Of a DNA stretch of 24,752 bases, positions 1 through 8,900 are shown in pieces (position 1 is the first letter of the stretch; the number at the start of each line of letters is the position of its first letter). The notes beneath the pieces are model-generated. The model was not told where the DNA came from and did not search any database. It saw only the letters and a program-made list of their open reading frames with translations. Source of the DNA: Bacilli bacterium (GTDB lineage Bacteria > Bacillota_I > Bacilli_A > ML615J-28 > CAG-698); contig JAEDHQ010000019.1 in NCBI GenBank assembly GCA_016296945.1, positions 1-24,752 of the forward strand. The letters are read 5' to 3'. Made by a program: the position numbers and the translations under genes.

Positions 1-24
1 ATACAAAAAATTTACTACAAAATT

Positions 25-54
25 AAAAACTGGCTTGTTCTTTCAACAAACCAG
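25..54 (-). terminator. Intrinsic terminator of ssrA
   Basis: A 10-bp stem (arms 30-39 and 45-54) encloses a 5-base loop. Read on the minus strand it is followed by five T and then a further T-rich run. One pair is G-U on the minus transcript but a C-A mismatch on the plus, which supports minus-strand use. It lies just downstream of the tmRNA 3' end. Confidence 0.85.
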
Positions 55-67
55 ACTAGCATTTTAT

Positions 68-419
68 TGGTGGACTAGGCGGGACTCGAACCCGCGTCTT
101 AACTACAATCCATCCAGATTTCTACATGCTTATTTTGTTTTCTTTAGTTCATACGATTATATGTAACAAACAAGATATAACCGACTAGCTTTTATATTTC
201 ATATGCTAGATCAAAGCATTCCTAACATACAACCCGCAGTATCTGAAACACGCCAAGATGCCCTGAGGGTCGGCTTCTTATTGTGTATCCGCTATTAAGC
301 AGCGAATGCTAAATTTTGATTATTTGCGTTTAATTTAATAAACCTAGGGTGTTTTTATGTGCACAACCACAGCATGCTTACCAAACATCAAATAGCCAAT
401 CGAATCCAAAGACTAGCCC
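68..419 (-). ncRNA. ssrA: tmRNA (transfer-messenger RNA)
   Basis: This is the transfer-messenger RNA that rescues stalled ribosomes by trans-translation. The 5' end GGGCTAG (419-413) pairs with CTAGTCC (78-72) to form the acceptor stem, including one G-U pair, followed by discriminator A and an encoded CCA (70-68). The 5' region carries GGATTCGA and the 3' region carries a T-arm with GTTCGAGTCCC, both hallmarks of tmRNA. The tag reading frame starts at the likely resume codon GCA at 327 and ends with TAA at 297-295. It encodes ANNQNLAFAA, so the full tag would be A-ANNQNLAFAA, ending in the hydrophobic AFAA typical of ClpXP-targeting tags. GC-rich segments at about 230-290 fit the pseudoknots after the tag. 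The resume codon is inferred, not proven. Confidence 0.97.
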
Positions 420-429
420 ATATATTAAT

Positions 430-458
430 ATTATATACTAATTTTTTCTTTTATTCAA
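430..458 (-). promoter_or_regulatory. Promoter of ssrA
   Basis: TTGAAT (458-453), a 17-base spacer and a perfect TATAAT (435-430) on the minus strand lie 10 bases before the mature tmRNA 5' end. A few bases of 5' precursor would be removed by RNase P. Confidence 0.75.
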
Positions 459-488
459 TAAAGTATTCATTTAAATGCATAAAATGTA

Positions 489-517
489 ATAAAAAGGGAT
501 CCTTGCAGAATCCCTTT
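489..517 (-). terminator. Intrinsic terminator of rplM-rpsI
   Basis: An 8-bp perfect stem AAAGGGAT/ATCCCTTT (517-510 and 500-493) with a 9-base loop is followed by a T run on the minus strand, 25 bases after the rpsI stop codon. It separates the ribosomal operon from ssrA. Confidence 0.9.
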
Positions 518-541
518 GAAAACATAGTAACTTCCAAACAA

Positions 542-934
542 TTAACGTTTAGAGAATTGTGGAGCACGACGAGCACCTTTAAGACCATATTTCTTACGTT
601 CTTTACAACGTGGATCACGTGTAAGCATACCAGCTTTTTTAAGAACAGCACGGAAATCAGCATTAACTTCTAATAGTGCACGACTAATGCCATGACGAAT
701 AGCTCCAGCTTGACCAACGATACCACCACCAACAACATTAACTAAAACATCATAAGAACTTGTTGTATTAGTCATGTTTAATGGTTGTAATACGTCTAAT
801 CTAACAGCTGCTGAAGGAATATAATCAGCAAAAGGACGACCATTGATAACAATTTTACCTGTACCAGGAACTAAACGAACGCGGGCAACAGAACTTTTTC
901 TTCTACCTGTTCCATAATATTGAACTTGTGCCAT
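542..934 (-). CDS. rpsI: 30S ribosomal protein S9 (uS9)
   Basis: This is small-subunit protein uS9, whose C-terminal tail reaches the P-site tRNA. The 130-residue length is normal for the family. The N-terminus YYGTGRRKSSVARVRL, the central GGGIVGQAGAIRHGISRAL and the basic C-terminus ending in PQFSKR are all diagnostic. The start ATG at 934 has an AGGAGG ribosome binding site that overlaps the TAG stop of the upstream rplM. The two genes are 13 bases apart and form the universal rplM-rpsI operon. Transcription ends at the hairpin at 489-517. Confidence 0.99.
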   Translation of the reverse strand: MAQVQYYGTGRRKSSVARVRLVPGTGKIVINGRPFADYIPSAAVRLDVLQPLNMTNTTSSYDVLVNVVGGGIVGQAGAIRHGISRALLEVNADFRAVLKKAGMLTRDPRCKERKKYGLKGARRAPQFSKR

Positions 935-947
935 ATAATTCTGCCTC

Positions 948-1385
948 CTATCCTCTTAATGTATAAGCTTCTGGTTTTTGACCTTGATGTGGATGATCAG
1001 GACCAACATATACAAAAAGCTTTCTATATAAGTCATCACCTAATTTGTTTTTAGGTAACATACCTCTAATTGATTTTTCTAAAACCTTTTGAGGTTGAAG
1101 TTCTAACATTCTCTTAGCAGTTCTGCTCTTTAAACCACCAGGATATCCTGAATGACGATAATACATCTTATCATCTAATTTGTTTCCAGTTAATACAACT
1201 TTTTCAGCGTTAACGATAATAACGTAATCACCACAATCAACATGTGGAGTAAAAGTAGGTTTATGTTTACCTCTTAAAAGCACTGCTGCTTCTGTTGATA
1301 AACGACCAAGAACTAAATCAGTAGCATCAATAACATACCATTTATGTTCTACATTTTGGGCATTTGCCATAAAAGTATTTTTCAT
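948..1385 (-). CDS. rplM: 50S ribosomal protein L13 (uL13)
   Basis: This is an early-assembly large-subunit protein. The sequence matches uL13 throughout: KWYVIDATDLVLGRLSTEAA, RGKHKPTFTPHVDCGDYVII, YYRHSGYPGG and the C-terminal YVGPDHPHQGQKPE. I chose the ATG at 1385 (145 residues, starting MKNTFMANAQ) over the upstream in-frame ATG at 1421. GGAGG at 1401-1397 sits 11 bases before it, the first 12 residues of the longer form lie in the leader, and the length then equals that of Bacillus L13. It is first in the rplM-rpsI operon, behind a strong promoter and a structured leader. Confidence 0.98.
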   Translation of the reverse strand: MKNTFMANAQNVEHKWYVIDATDLVLGRLSTEAAVLLRGKHKPTFTPHVDCGDYVIIVNAEKVVLTGNKLDDKMYYRHSGYPGGLKSRTAKRMLELQPQKVLEKSIRGMLPKNKLGDDLYRKLFVYVGPDHPHQGQKPEAYTLRG

Positions 1386-1416
1386 TTTAATTTTATCCTC
1401 CAAAAATTTTAAATTG

Positions 1417-1489
1417 ATCAAATATTGTGGAATGTATATTTGATTTGATTATTAAAGAGGGCTTTTTTTATTGTGGGTTTAATAAAAAA
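1417..1489 (-). promoter_or_regulatory. Structured 5' leader of rplM-rpsI, candidate L13 leader
   Basis: The transcript between the promoter and the L13 start is about 110 nt long. It holds two perfect 9-bp hairpins: TTTTTTATT/AATAAAAAA (1489-1481 with 1472-1464) and ATCAAATAT/ATATTTGAT (1444-1436 with 1425-1417). Between them lies GCCCTC, whose CCTC could pair with the GAGG of the ribosome binding site at 1401-1397. Autoregulatory L13 leaders are known in Bacillota; assigning this one to that family is inference, as I could not fit it to a covariance model. Confidence 0.5.
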
Positions 1490-1501
1490 TGTACCTTGTA
1501 T

Positions 1502-1530
1502 ATTATACTAAAAGTATCTTAAAAAGTCAA
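1502..1530 (-). promoter_or_regulatory. Strong sigma-A promoter of rplM-rpsI
   Basis: TTGACT (1530-1525), a 17-base spacer and a perfect TATAAT (1507-1502) lie on the minus strand. Directly upstream are phased A and T tracts, including the 14-base palindrome at 1543-1556, which resemble an UP element bound by the RNA polymerase alpha subunit. Confidence 0.88.
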
Positions 1531-1596
1531 TATCTTTTTAAAAGTTTTTAAAAACTATTGCTTTTTTTCTCTTAGTAAATACAAGATACATAATAA

Positions 1597-1941
1597 TTAT
1601 TCTACATCAATATAATCATTTTTATCAATTCTTTCATTTTTATCTTTTTCTACAGTTAAAGTAGATCTACCAATTAATGTAGTAAATACTGGAATCAATA
1701 GAAAAATAATCCAACCAGGATGCCATAAATTCCAACCAAAGCCAAGAATTAAATATATAACTGTAATAATTAATGGTATAGATAATCTAATCTTTCTTTT
1801 ACCAACTAAATAAGGCATAATTGGAATCAATATAAAGACAATCCAACCAGGATGCCATAATCCCCAACCAAATCCTAATAATAGAAAGAAAAACACACAA
1901 ATCATTGGTGTAACCGCAATAACTCTATTTCTAAAACTCAT
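1597..1941 (-). CDS. Small membrane protein with internal duplication
   Basis: The 114-residue protein is not one I can name. It consists of two copies of the same unit, at about residues 18-46 and 64-92. Each has a hydrophobic run, the core GFGWxLWHPGWIxFxLIP, a second hydrophobic run and a closing LxG with a basic residue. The repeats fit two re-entrant or hairpin membrane elements, with Trp, His and Pro clustered at the turn. The C-terminal 22 residues are charged and probably cytoplasmic. The ATG at 1941 has an AGGAGG site upstream. The gene stands alone between yitT and rplM. A role in the envelope is a guess from topology only. Confidence 0.85.
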   Translation of the reverse strand: MSFRNRVIAVTPMICVFFFLLLGFGWGLWHPGWIVFILIPIMPYLVGKRKIRLSIPLIITVIYLILGFGWNLWHPGWIIFLLIPVFTTLIGRSTLTVEKDKNERIDKNDYIDVE

Positions 1942-1978
1942 AATTATCCTCCTAAATAATTATTCATACATTAATAAT

Positions 1979-2006
1979 ATTATATAGATAATCAAATGTC
2001 ACGCAA
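1979..2006 (-). promoter_or_regulatory. Weak candidate promoter of the small membrane protein gene
   Basis: A perfect TATAAT (1984-1979) lies upstream of the gene on the minus strand. The best -35 is TTGCGT (2006-2001) with a 16-base spacer, matching consensus only at TTG, so read-through from yitT is an alternative. Confidence 0.35.
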
Positions 2007-2038
2007 CTATTCGTTGCTAAGACTACGCTATGACATTT
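1994..2038. repeat. Nested inverted repeat across the yitT stop codon
   Basis: Outer arms AAATGTCA (1994-2001) and TGACATTT (2031-2038) match perfectly. Inside them GCAAC (2003-2007) and GTTGC (2013-2017) form a second 5-bp stem with a 5-base loop. One outer arm lies within the last codons of yitT. There is no T run on the minus strand, so it is not a standard intrinsic terminator. Confidence 0.5.
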
Positions 2039-2943
2039 ACATTAAATGGTCCATCTACTCTCTTAACTCCTAAAGTAGAAACAAAGGAATTTGGATCTAT
2101 TTCTTTTACTAATCGCAAGCAATCAGCAGTTTCAAATGACCATACAATCATTTCGATTACATATTTAGGCTTATTAGAAAAACCACCAGTTGCTTGATAA
2201 ATTGTTAATCCATGGTTCATATGTGAAACAATTGCATCACGCATTCTTTGTTTTTCTTCTGTAATAATTACAATCTTAGTATATTTATACGCTGTATAAA
2301 TCTTATCTAATGTTAAGATACTAATAATCATACGAATAATAGTATAAACAGCGATATCAACTGAACCAACTAAAGCTGCAGTTAAAATAATACAAAAGTC
2401 AATTGAAAAAGTGACTTTCGCAAATGACATTTGCTTTGTTAACGATAAATATTGACTAACTACATCCATACCACCAGTTGATGAACCACCCTTTAAAGCA
2501 ATGGCACAACCAGCACCAGTAATCATCCCCCCAAGGATTGATAAACATAGCATACTACCTGGATCTTTAGACAATCCAAAAGCTTGAAATGGATTAAATC
2601 CTGCCTTAAACAATAATTCAAATAAGTAAATGAATAACATTTGTAATAAGACTGATGATAGAGATGTCACTGCAAATCTTTTACTGACACCACGCCAAGC
2701 AATTACAAATAATGGAAAGTTTAAAAGACCAACAAAAATACTTTTAAAACCAGCAAACTCAACATCAAAAAACTTTTTCATTATTGCTGTGATTAGCTGA
2801 GCAATTCCAGTAATTCCTCCAGCATAAAATTCTCCTAAGTCAAGTAAGAAAACAATTCCAAAACAATAGATAATTGTCCCAACAATCATCATCATCCATA
2901 GATAACAGTCTTTTGATTTAATAAAGCCTTTTAATTTACTCAT
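2023..2943 (-). CDS. YitT family membrane protein (DUF161 + DUF2179)
   Basis: This is a 306-residue integral membrane protein of the YitT/YqfU family, whose function is unsettled. The N-terminal part (about residues 12-220) has five or six hydrophobic segments and the family signature FYAGGITGIAQLI near residue 40, plus the GGSSTGGMDVVSQYL motif near residue 154. The C-terminal part (about 225-300) is the soluble DUF2179 domain, with HGLTIYQATGGFSNKPKYVI and a closing GVKRVDGPF. The start codon overlaps the metG stop as ATGA, so translation is probably coupled. It is the last gene of the pfkA-metG-yitT run. Confidence 0.93.
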   Translation of the reverse strand: MSKLKGFIKSKDCYLWMMMIVGTIIYCFGIVFLLDLGEFYAGGITGIAQLITAIMKKFFDVEFAGFKSIFVGLLNFPLFVIAWRGVSKRFAVTSLSSVLLQMLFIYLFELLFKAGFNPFQAFGLSKDPGSMLCLSILGGMITGAGCAIALKGGSSTGGMDVVSQYLSLTKQMSFAKVTFSIDFCIILTAALVGSVDIAVYTIIRMIISILTLDKIYTAYKYTKIVIITEEKQRMRDAIVSHMNHGLTIYQATGGFSNKPKYVIEMIVWSFETADCLRLVKEIDPNSFVSTLGVKRVDGPFNVNVIA

Positions 2944-4877
2944 TTTACTTTTGCATATTCTCTTTCTTTGTTTATTTCAATAACTTCTAATGCATCTTTT
3001 GCTGTTCCTGATGCGGCAAGAATCATTCCATTGCTTATTACGCCACGTAATTTAACTGGTTTTAAGTTTGCTACAACTACCACGTATTTTCCAACCATTT
3101 CTTCAGGTTTATAGTTTTTTGCAATTCCAGAAACAATTTGACGAACTTCATCTTCAATCTTTACTTGTAAAACTAATAATTTATCAGAGCCTTCTAATCT
3201 CTTGGCTTCCAATACTTTACCAACACGAAGATCAATTTTATCAAAATCTTCAATTGTAATTTCTGGTTTTAATTCTAGTTTCTTAACTGCTTTTGCTTCT
3301 TCTTGTTCTTTTTCAATTGCAGCAAGTTCTTTATTCATATCTAAACGAACAAACATTGGTTCGACTTTTTCTAAAACTTTAACTGAAATTGTTTTTCCAA
3401 ATCCTAATGAAGCAAATGTTTGTAAATCACTAGTAACATTTAATGCTAAAAACATCTTATAAGCAGTATCAGGCATAACAGGGCTAACTAAGATTGCTAC
3501 ATTTCTTAAAACTTCATATAAAGTATACATTACTTCATTTAATTCAGATTTCTTTGCTTCATCTTTTGCTAAAATCCAAGGAGTAGTTTCATCAATGTAT
3601 TTATTAGCACGACCAATCGCATTCCAAATTTCAATTAAACCATTTTGGAATCTAAAATTACTAAAAGCTTCATCTGTTTTCTTAAGAGATTCATTTAATA
3701 CTTTTTCCACATCTAATGTAAATTGATTTACGTAAGAAACAGGTTTTACTACTTCCCCATTAAAGTATTTATTAATCATTGATACACTTCTACTTAGTAA
3801 GTTACCAATATCATTAGCTAAATCAGCATTATATCTTTCAATAAAACGATCATATGAGAAAATTGCATCATTTCCTAATGGCATTTCTCTTAATAAATAA
3901 TATCGTAATGAATCAAGTCCATAGCGACTAGTAACATCTTTAGGATAAACAACATTACCACTAGATTTACTCATTTTTCCATTCTTCATTAAAATCCAAC
4001 CATGAACATATAACTTAAAGTTGATTGGAACATCTAAGGCCATTAACATAATTGGCCAATATACAGCATGGAAACGTAAAATATCTTTACCCACAACATG
4101 AACTACTTTTTCCCCATTAACCCAATATTTTTGATAATTACTATCGTTACTTTCAGAATAGTTTAAAGCAGATAAATAATTAAGTAAGGCATCAATCCAA
4201 ACATAAACAACATGTTTTGGGTCACTTAAAACAGGAATTCCCCATTTAAAAGTTGTACGACTAACACATAGATCTTCTAACCCACTCTTAATAAATGAAA
4301 CAACTTCATTTCTTCTTGATTCTGGTTCAATAAAGTCAGGATGTTCATCAATAAACTTTAATAATTTGTCACTATATTTACTTAATCTTAAAAAGTAACA
4401 TGGTTCACTAACTCTTCTTGTTGGTTTTCCACAGTCAGGGCAAGTATTATTTTCTCCTAATTGCGTTTTTGTAAAATAAGCTTCACAAGAAACACAATAA
4501 TCACCTTCATAACTTCCTAAATATATATCATCATTAGCAAGCATCTTTTCAAATGCTTTTTGAACATTTTCTATATGATTAAGATCAGTTGTCCTAATAA
4601 AGTAATCATGAGTTACTTTTAAATCCTTCCATAATGATTTAGTAGCTAAAGCTACTTCATCAGTTAATTCTTGGGGAGTAATCCCACGTTTAGCAGCTGC
4701 TTCTTCAATTTTTAGACCATGTTCATCCATACCAGTTAGATAAAATGTATCATATCCTTTTAGACGATGATATCTTGCAAAAGCATCACAAACAATTGTA
4801 GTATATGAATTACCAATATGTACATTACCACTAGCATAATATATTGGCGTAGTTACATAACATGTTTTATTTTTCAT
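2940..4877 (-). CDS. metG: Methionyl-tRNA synthetase with C-terminal tRNA-binding domain
   Basis: The enzyme charges tRNA-Met with methionine at the expense of ATP. Class I signatures are clear: HIGN at residues 20-23 and KMSKS at 301-305. A Cys4 zinc knuckle is formed by C128, C131, C146 and C149. The C-terminal 106 residues (about 540-645) are the EMAPII/Trbp111-like tRNA-binding OB domain (FDKIDLRVGKV, then GMILAASG). The 645-residue length is normal for the form with this extension. ATG at 4877 follows GAGG at a suitable distance. The gene ends in TGA overlapping the next ATG, which is direct evidence that TGA is read as stop here. It follows pfkA by 43 bases, so the two are probably cotranscribed. 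Confidence 0.98.
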   Translation of the reverse strand: MKNKTCYVTTPIYYASGNVHIGNSYTTIVCDAFARYHRLKGYDTFYLTGMDEHGLKIEEAAAKRGITPQELTDEVALATKSLWKDLKVTHDYFIRTTDLNHIENVQKAFEKMLANDDIYLGSYEGDYCVSCEAYFTKTQLGENNTCPDCGKPTRRVSEPCYFLRLSKYSDKLLKFIDEHPDFIEPESRRNEVVSFIKSGLEDLCVSRTTFKWGIPVLSDPKHVVYVWIDALLNYLSALNYSESNDSNYQKYWVNGEKVVHVVGKDILRFHAVYWPIMLMALDVPINFKLYVHGWILMKNGKMSKSSGNVVYPKDVTSRYGLDSLRYYLLREMPLGNDAIFSYDRFIERYNADLANDIGNLLSRSVSMINKYFNGEVVKPVSYVNQFTLDVEKVLNESLKKTDEAFSNFRFQNGLIEIWNAIGRANKYIDETTPWILAKDEAKKSELNEVMYTLYEVLRNVAILVSPVMPDTAYKMFLALNVTSDLQTFASLGFGKTISVKVLEKVEPMFVRLDMNKELAAIEKEQEEAKAVKKLELKPEITIEDFDKIDLRVGKVLEAKRLEGSDKLLVLQVKIEDEVRQIVSGIAKNYKPEEMVGKYVVVVANLKPVKLRGVISNGMILAASGTAKDALEVIEINKEREYAKVK

Positions 4878-4920
4878 TATTATTTCCTCAAATCTTCAAA
4901 TTTCACTATTTATTATCATT

Positions 4921-5880
4921 TTATCCTAAACGACTAAACACTTTATATTTATCTTTAATTACTGAACTCTTATCTTGTAATGCTTCTTTAATAGGTCTTG
5001 TACAAATCTTACCATCTTGAATACATACGCAAACGCCACTTTGGCCTTCGATTAACGCTTCAACAGCTTTAACACCCATTTCTCCAGCCATTACACGGTC
5101 ACGAGCACTTGGTTTGCCACCACGTTGGATATGTCCTAGTACAGATGTACGAGCTTGAAATGGTGTTTTTTCAGATACTTCCTTTGCAAGGTAGTTAATA
5201 TCCACCATGTTTTCCGCAACGATGATAATTGCATGATTTTTACTTAGTGCTGATTTATTAATTGTATTTAATAAATCCTCCATGTCTAAACCAGTTTCTT
5301 TACAAACAACATATTCAGCTCCAGTTGCAATTGCTGTCCAAACTGCTAAGTCCCCACAGTTTCTTCCCATAACTTCAATAATACTACAGCGACGATGAGA
5401 GGCAGATGTATCACGCAATTTATCCACACATTCTACTGCAGTATTTAATGCTGTATCAAAACCAATTGTAAATTCAGTACCAGAAATATCATTATCAATA
5501 GTACCTGGAATTCCAACAGTAGGAATACCCATTTCATGTAAGCCTAAAGCCCCGCGATATGTACCATCACCGCCAATACATACTACAGCATCAATATCAT
5601 AATGTTTTAAATTTTCAATAGCAACTTCACGAACACTTTCTTCTTTGAATTCTGGAAGTCTGGCAGTTCCTAAGAAAGTTCCTCCGATACGAGTTTTATC
5701 TGATACGCTTTTGCGATACAAGCGTTCTATATTTCCCTCATACATACCAAGATAACCATTATATATTGCATATACTTCTAGTCCATATGAAAGACCAGCA
5801 CGAACAACCGCACGAATTGCCGCGCTCATTCCGGGAGCATCTCCTCCAGACGTTAAAACACCGATTCTCTTTACTATCAT
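4921..5880 (-). CDS. pfkA: ATP-dependent 6-phosphofructokinase
   Basis: This is the committed step of glycolysis: fructose 6-phosphate plus ATP to fructose 1,6-bisphosphate. The 319-residue length equals that of bacterial PfkA. Motifs include the nucleotide loop TSGGDAPGMSAAIR (about residues 10-23), GGDGTYRG (103-110), catalytic PGTIDND (125-131), MGR (171-173) and GHIQRGG near residue 250. GGDG, rather than the GGDD of pyrophosphate-dependent enzymes, indicates use of ATP. The ATG at 5880 follows GAGG. It has its own promoter just downstream of dnaE. The dnaE-pfkA neighbourhood is common in Bacillota; accA, accD and pyk, which accompany it in Bacillus, are absent here. Confidence 0.98.
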   Translation of the reverse strand: MIVKRIGVLTSGGDAPGMSAAIRAVVRAGLSYGLEVYAIYNGYLGMYEGNIERLYRKSVSDKTRIGGTFLGTARLPEFKEESVREVAIENLKHYDIDAVVCIGGDGTYRGALGLHEMGIPTVGIPGTIDNDISGTEFTIGFDTALNTAVECVDKLRDTSASHRRCSIIEVMGRNCGDLAVWTAIATGAEYVVCKETGLDMEDLLNTINKSALSKNHAIIIVAENMVDINYLAKEVSEKTPFQARTSVLGHIQRGGKPSARDRVMAGEMGVKAVEALIEGQSGVCVCIQDGKICTRPIKEALQDKSSVIKDKYKVFSRLG

Positions 5881-5945
5881 AATAAAACCTCACAATCATA
5901 TTTATTATTTTGTTTTTATATTCCTATTACAATTTACAGTATAAT

Positions 5946-5974
5946 ATTATATCAAATTCATCAAAATATTTCAA
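5946..5974 (-). promoter_or_regulatory. Promoter of pfkA-metG-yitT
   Basis: TTGAAA (5974-5969), a 17-base spacer and a perfect TATAAT (5951-5946) lie on the minus strand between the dnaE stop and the pfkA start. Confidence 0.82.
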
Positions 5975-5995
5975 TTTGTATTTATCAAATAAAAT

Positions 5996-8900
5996 TTATT
6001 TTTTCCCGATCATTTTTTGAATAATTATTTTTGTTTTCTCATCACGATAGATAACACTACATTCTGCAATACACATCTTACCAATCACAAGGTCATTTTT
6101 AGAAATTGCAAATGTTTTTGGAAAAACAGTAGCTTCAATTGATCCCGTATCATCACTAATAGTTAAAAAGCCCATTTCTTCACCTTTTTTTGTATTAATA
6201 ACTTTCACTTTATCAATCATAAATAATACATAAGCATTATTACCTACTACTAAACGATTTATATCTGTAGTTTTATATTTTTTCTTTATATATCCATATT
6301 GCTTAAAAATATCAAACTTAAAATTAAATCCTAAAGCAAAACGTTCTAATTTCGCAATTTCATCAAAATTATATTCTTGATCAGTGAATTGATGATTAGT
6401 TAATTGATCTTTAAATAATCCGCCAAAGTTTGCAAGTTCTAAACTTTGCTCATATTCTAAAATCATTGCTTTTCTTGATAATCCAAATTCGTCACAAGCA
6501 CCTGCATAAATTAACGCCTCTACCACTTTACGATTTAAAATATTCTTTGTTCTTGAGATGAAATTATCATAGTTTTTAAATAAACCATTATTATTTCGTT
6601 CTTTTACAAGTTCTAAAACAACAACTTCACCTAAGCCATTTATCCCCATTAGTGAATAGTAAATCTTTCCATCAACAATTCTAAAATCATTAGCACTATA
6701 ATTAACTGATGGTAGCATTACTTCCACATTGTTTTTATTACATTCTAAGATATAATTCTTAATCGCATTAGTCCTGCCTAAACTATAACTCATTAATACA
6801 GCCATAAACTCTTTATAATAATGTGCTTTAAGATAAGACATTTGGTAGCTAATATAAGAATAAGCAACAGAATGACTCTTATTAAAGCCATAATTAGCAA
6901 ATTTCAAAATTAAATCAAAGATTCCTTTTGCTATTTCTTCTTTATACCCTTTTTTGATAGCTCCATTTATAAACTTAGCTTCTTGATTTTTAAGTTCTTC
7001 AACCTTTTTCTTGGAAACTGCTCGCCTTAAAATATCAGCTTCACCCAACGTAAAGTCGGCAAATACGGAAGCAATTTGTAAGATTTGTTCTTGATAAACA
7101 ATAATACCATGAGTCGGTTTTAATATCTTTTCTAAGTCTTTATGTGGATATGTGATCTCTTCTTTTCCTAATTTACGATTGATAAATGAAGGAATCATCT
7201 CCATAGGACCAGGACGATACAAAGCAATTGCATCAACGATATCATTAAAACTATTAGTTTTAAGTTGGACTAAAGTTTTTTTCATTCCACTAGATTCTAA
7301 TTGGAATATCCCATCAGTATTACCACTTGATAAAAGTTTTAAAGTCGGTTCATCATTTAAAGGGATTCGATAAATATTTAAAATATCTTTATCTTCTACA
7401 TTCATTAGCTTTAATACTTTCGTAATGATTGTTAAGTTGCGAATTCCTAAAAAGTCGATTTTTACAAGTCCAAGTTTTTCTAAATCTGATGCTTCATATT
7501 GTGTTTGGTATAAACCATTGATACCCTCACTAAGTGGCGTATAATTGTCTAAATCTTGATCAGCCATAATTATTCCCGCCGCATGAACAGATAGATTACG
7601 AGGCAAATTTTCGAGCTTTTTCGCCATTTCCAGAACAAATTTAATCGTTTCATTACTTTCCATTAATTTTTTAAGACTTTCATTGCTTTTTAACTCATCA
7701 GATATGCTTTCCACATCATTTCCTACATTTTCTAAGATATTATCCAAGTACAAAGGTTTTAAATTAATAACACGAGCAATATCCCTGATTGCTAATCTTG
7801 GTCCATACGTTCCAAAAGTACAAATGTGAGCAACACGCATCTTTCCATAACGCTTACCCATATATTTAATTACTTCTTCGCGACGATCATCAGGAAAGTC
7901 AGTATCGATATCCGGCATTGATACGCGCTCAGGATTCAAAAATCTTTCAAATAATAGATCAAATTCCAAAGGATTTATTTCGGTAATCCCCAAAGAATAA
8001 GCAACAAGTGAACTAGGGCCAGATCCTCTGCCAGGGCCAACTAGAATATTATTCTTCTTCGCATATTTAATAAAATCATAAACAATCAAGAAATAATCAG
8101 AAAAACCCATCTTTCCAATAATGTTTAGTTCATATTGTAAACGACTTAAATATTTTTGGTAATGATCTTTACTAATACGATTATCAACTAATCGTTTTTT
8201 TAAACCTATGATGGATAAATCATGTAAATATTGACTAGAATTTAAAACTCTTTCATCACTTTTTTGATCATTGTTTCTATTTACTTCATAAACTGGCATA
8301 TGATATTTTCCAAACTCAATTGTAACATTACAGCTACTAGCAATTTCATTAGTTTCTTGAACTAAATCTGGATACTTTCTAAATAAATCAACGGCCCGAT
8401 TTGAAGAAATAAAATAACTATTACGTTCTTTTTCACTTCCTTCATAAGCTTTCGCATTCAAAGCAACACTTCGAACAATTTTATAAACATCATAATCATC
8501 AGTTTCAAAAAAAGATGTTTTATGAAGGGCAACATTCTTAATTCCTTTTTGTTTTGATAAATAAATTAAATCATCTAAACTATATTTAGCACCGTTAGAC
8601 TGTAAATCAAGGCCTAAATATAAGCTACAATTATTTATTTGCTTAATCTTTAAATACTTATATAAGATATGATTAAAGTTCTCAAAACTTCCTTCTAAAT
8701 AAGATTTAATTAATTCATGTTCTTCATTTGGAATCACAACTATTAAATCTTCTAAATATTGATAAATATCCTCAATCTTTAAATTACGATTAGTAGTATT
8801 CTTAATAGATGATATCTTTAATAAGTTTTTATATCCACTATTGTTTTTTGCGTACAATAAAACTGAATTAATATAACTATAATCACTTACTAAATCTAAA

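Noticed and set aside
359..673. Open reading frames of 70-104 codons on both strands over ssrA and rpsI
   Set aside because: They are shadows of the tmRNA and the S9 gene, with no ribosome binding site and no family resemblance.
1543..1556. AGTTTTTAAAAACT palindrome as a terminator of the small membrane protein gene
   Set aside because: It is pure A/T apart from the end pairs and lies at the -35 flank of the rplM promoter, where an UP element is the better reading.
2940..2943. Possible use of the Mycoplasma code, with TGA as Trp, suggested by the AT-rich Mollicute-like look
   Set aside because: metG ends in TGA exactly at its natural C-terminus within an ATGA overlap, and Trp codons in the genes are TGG.
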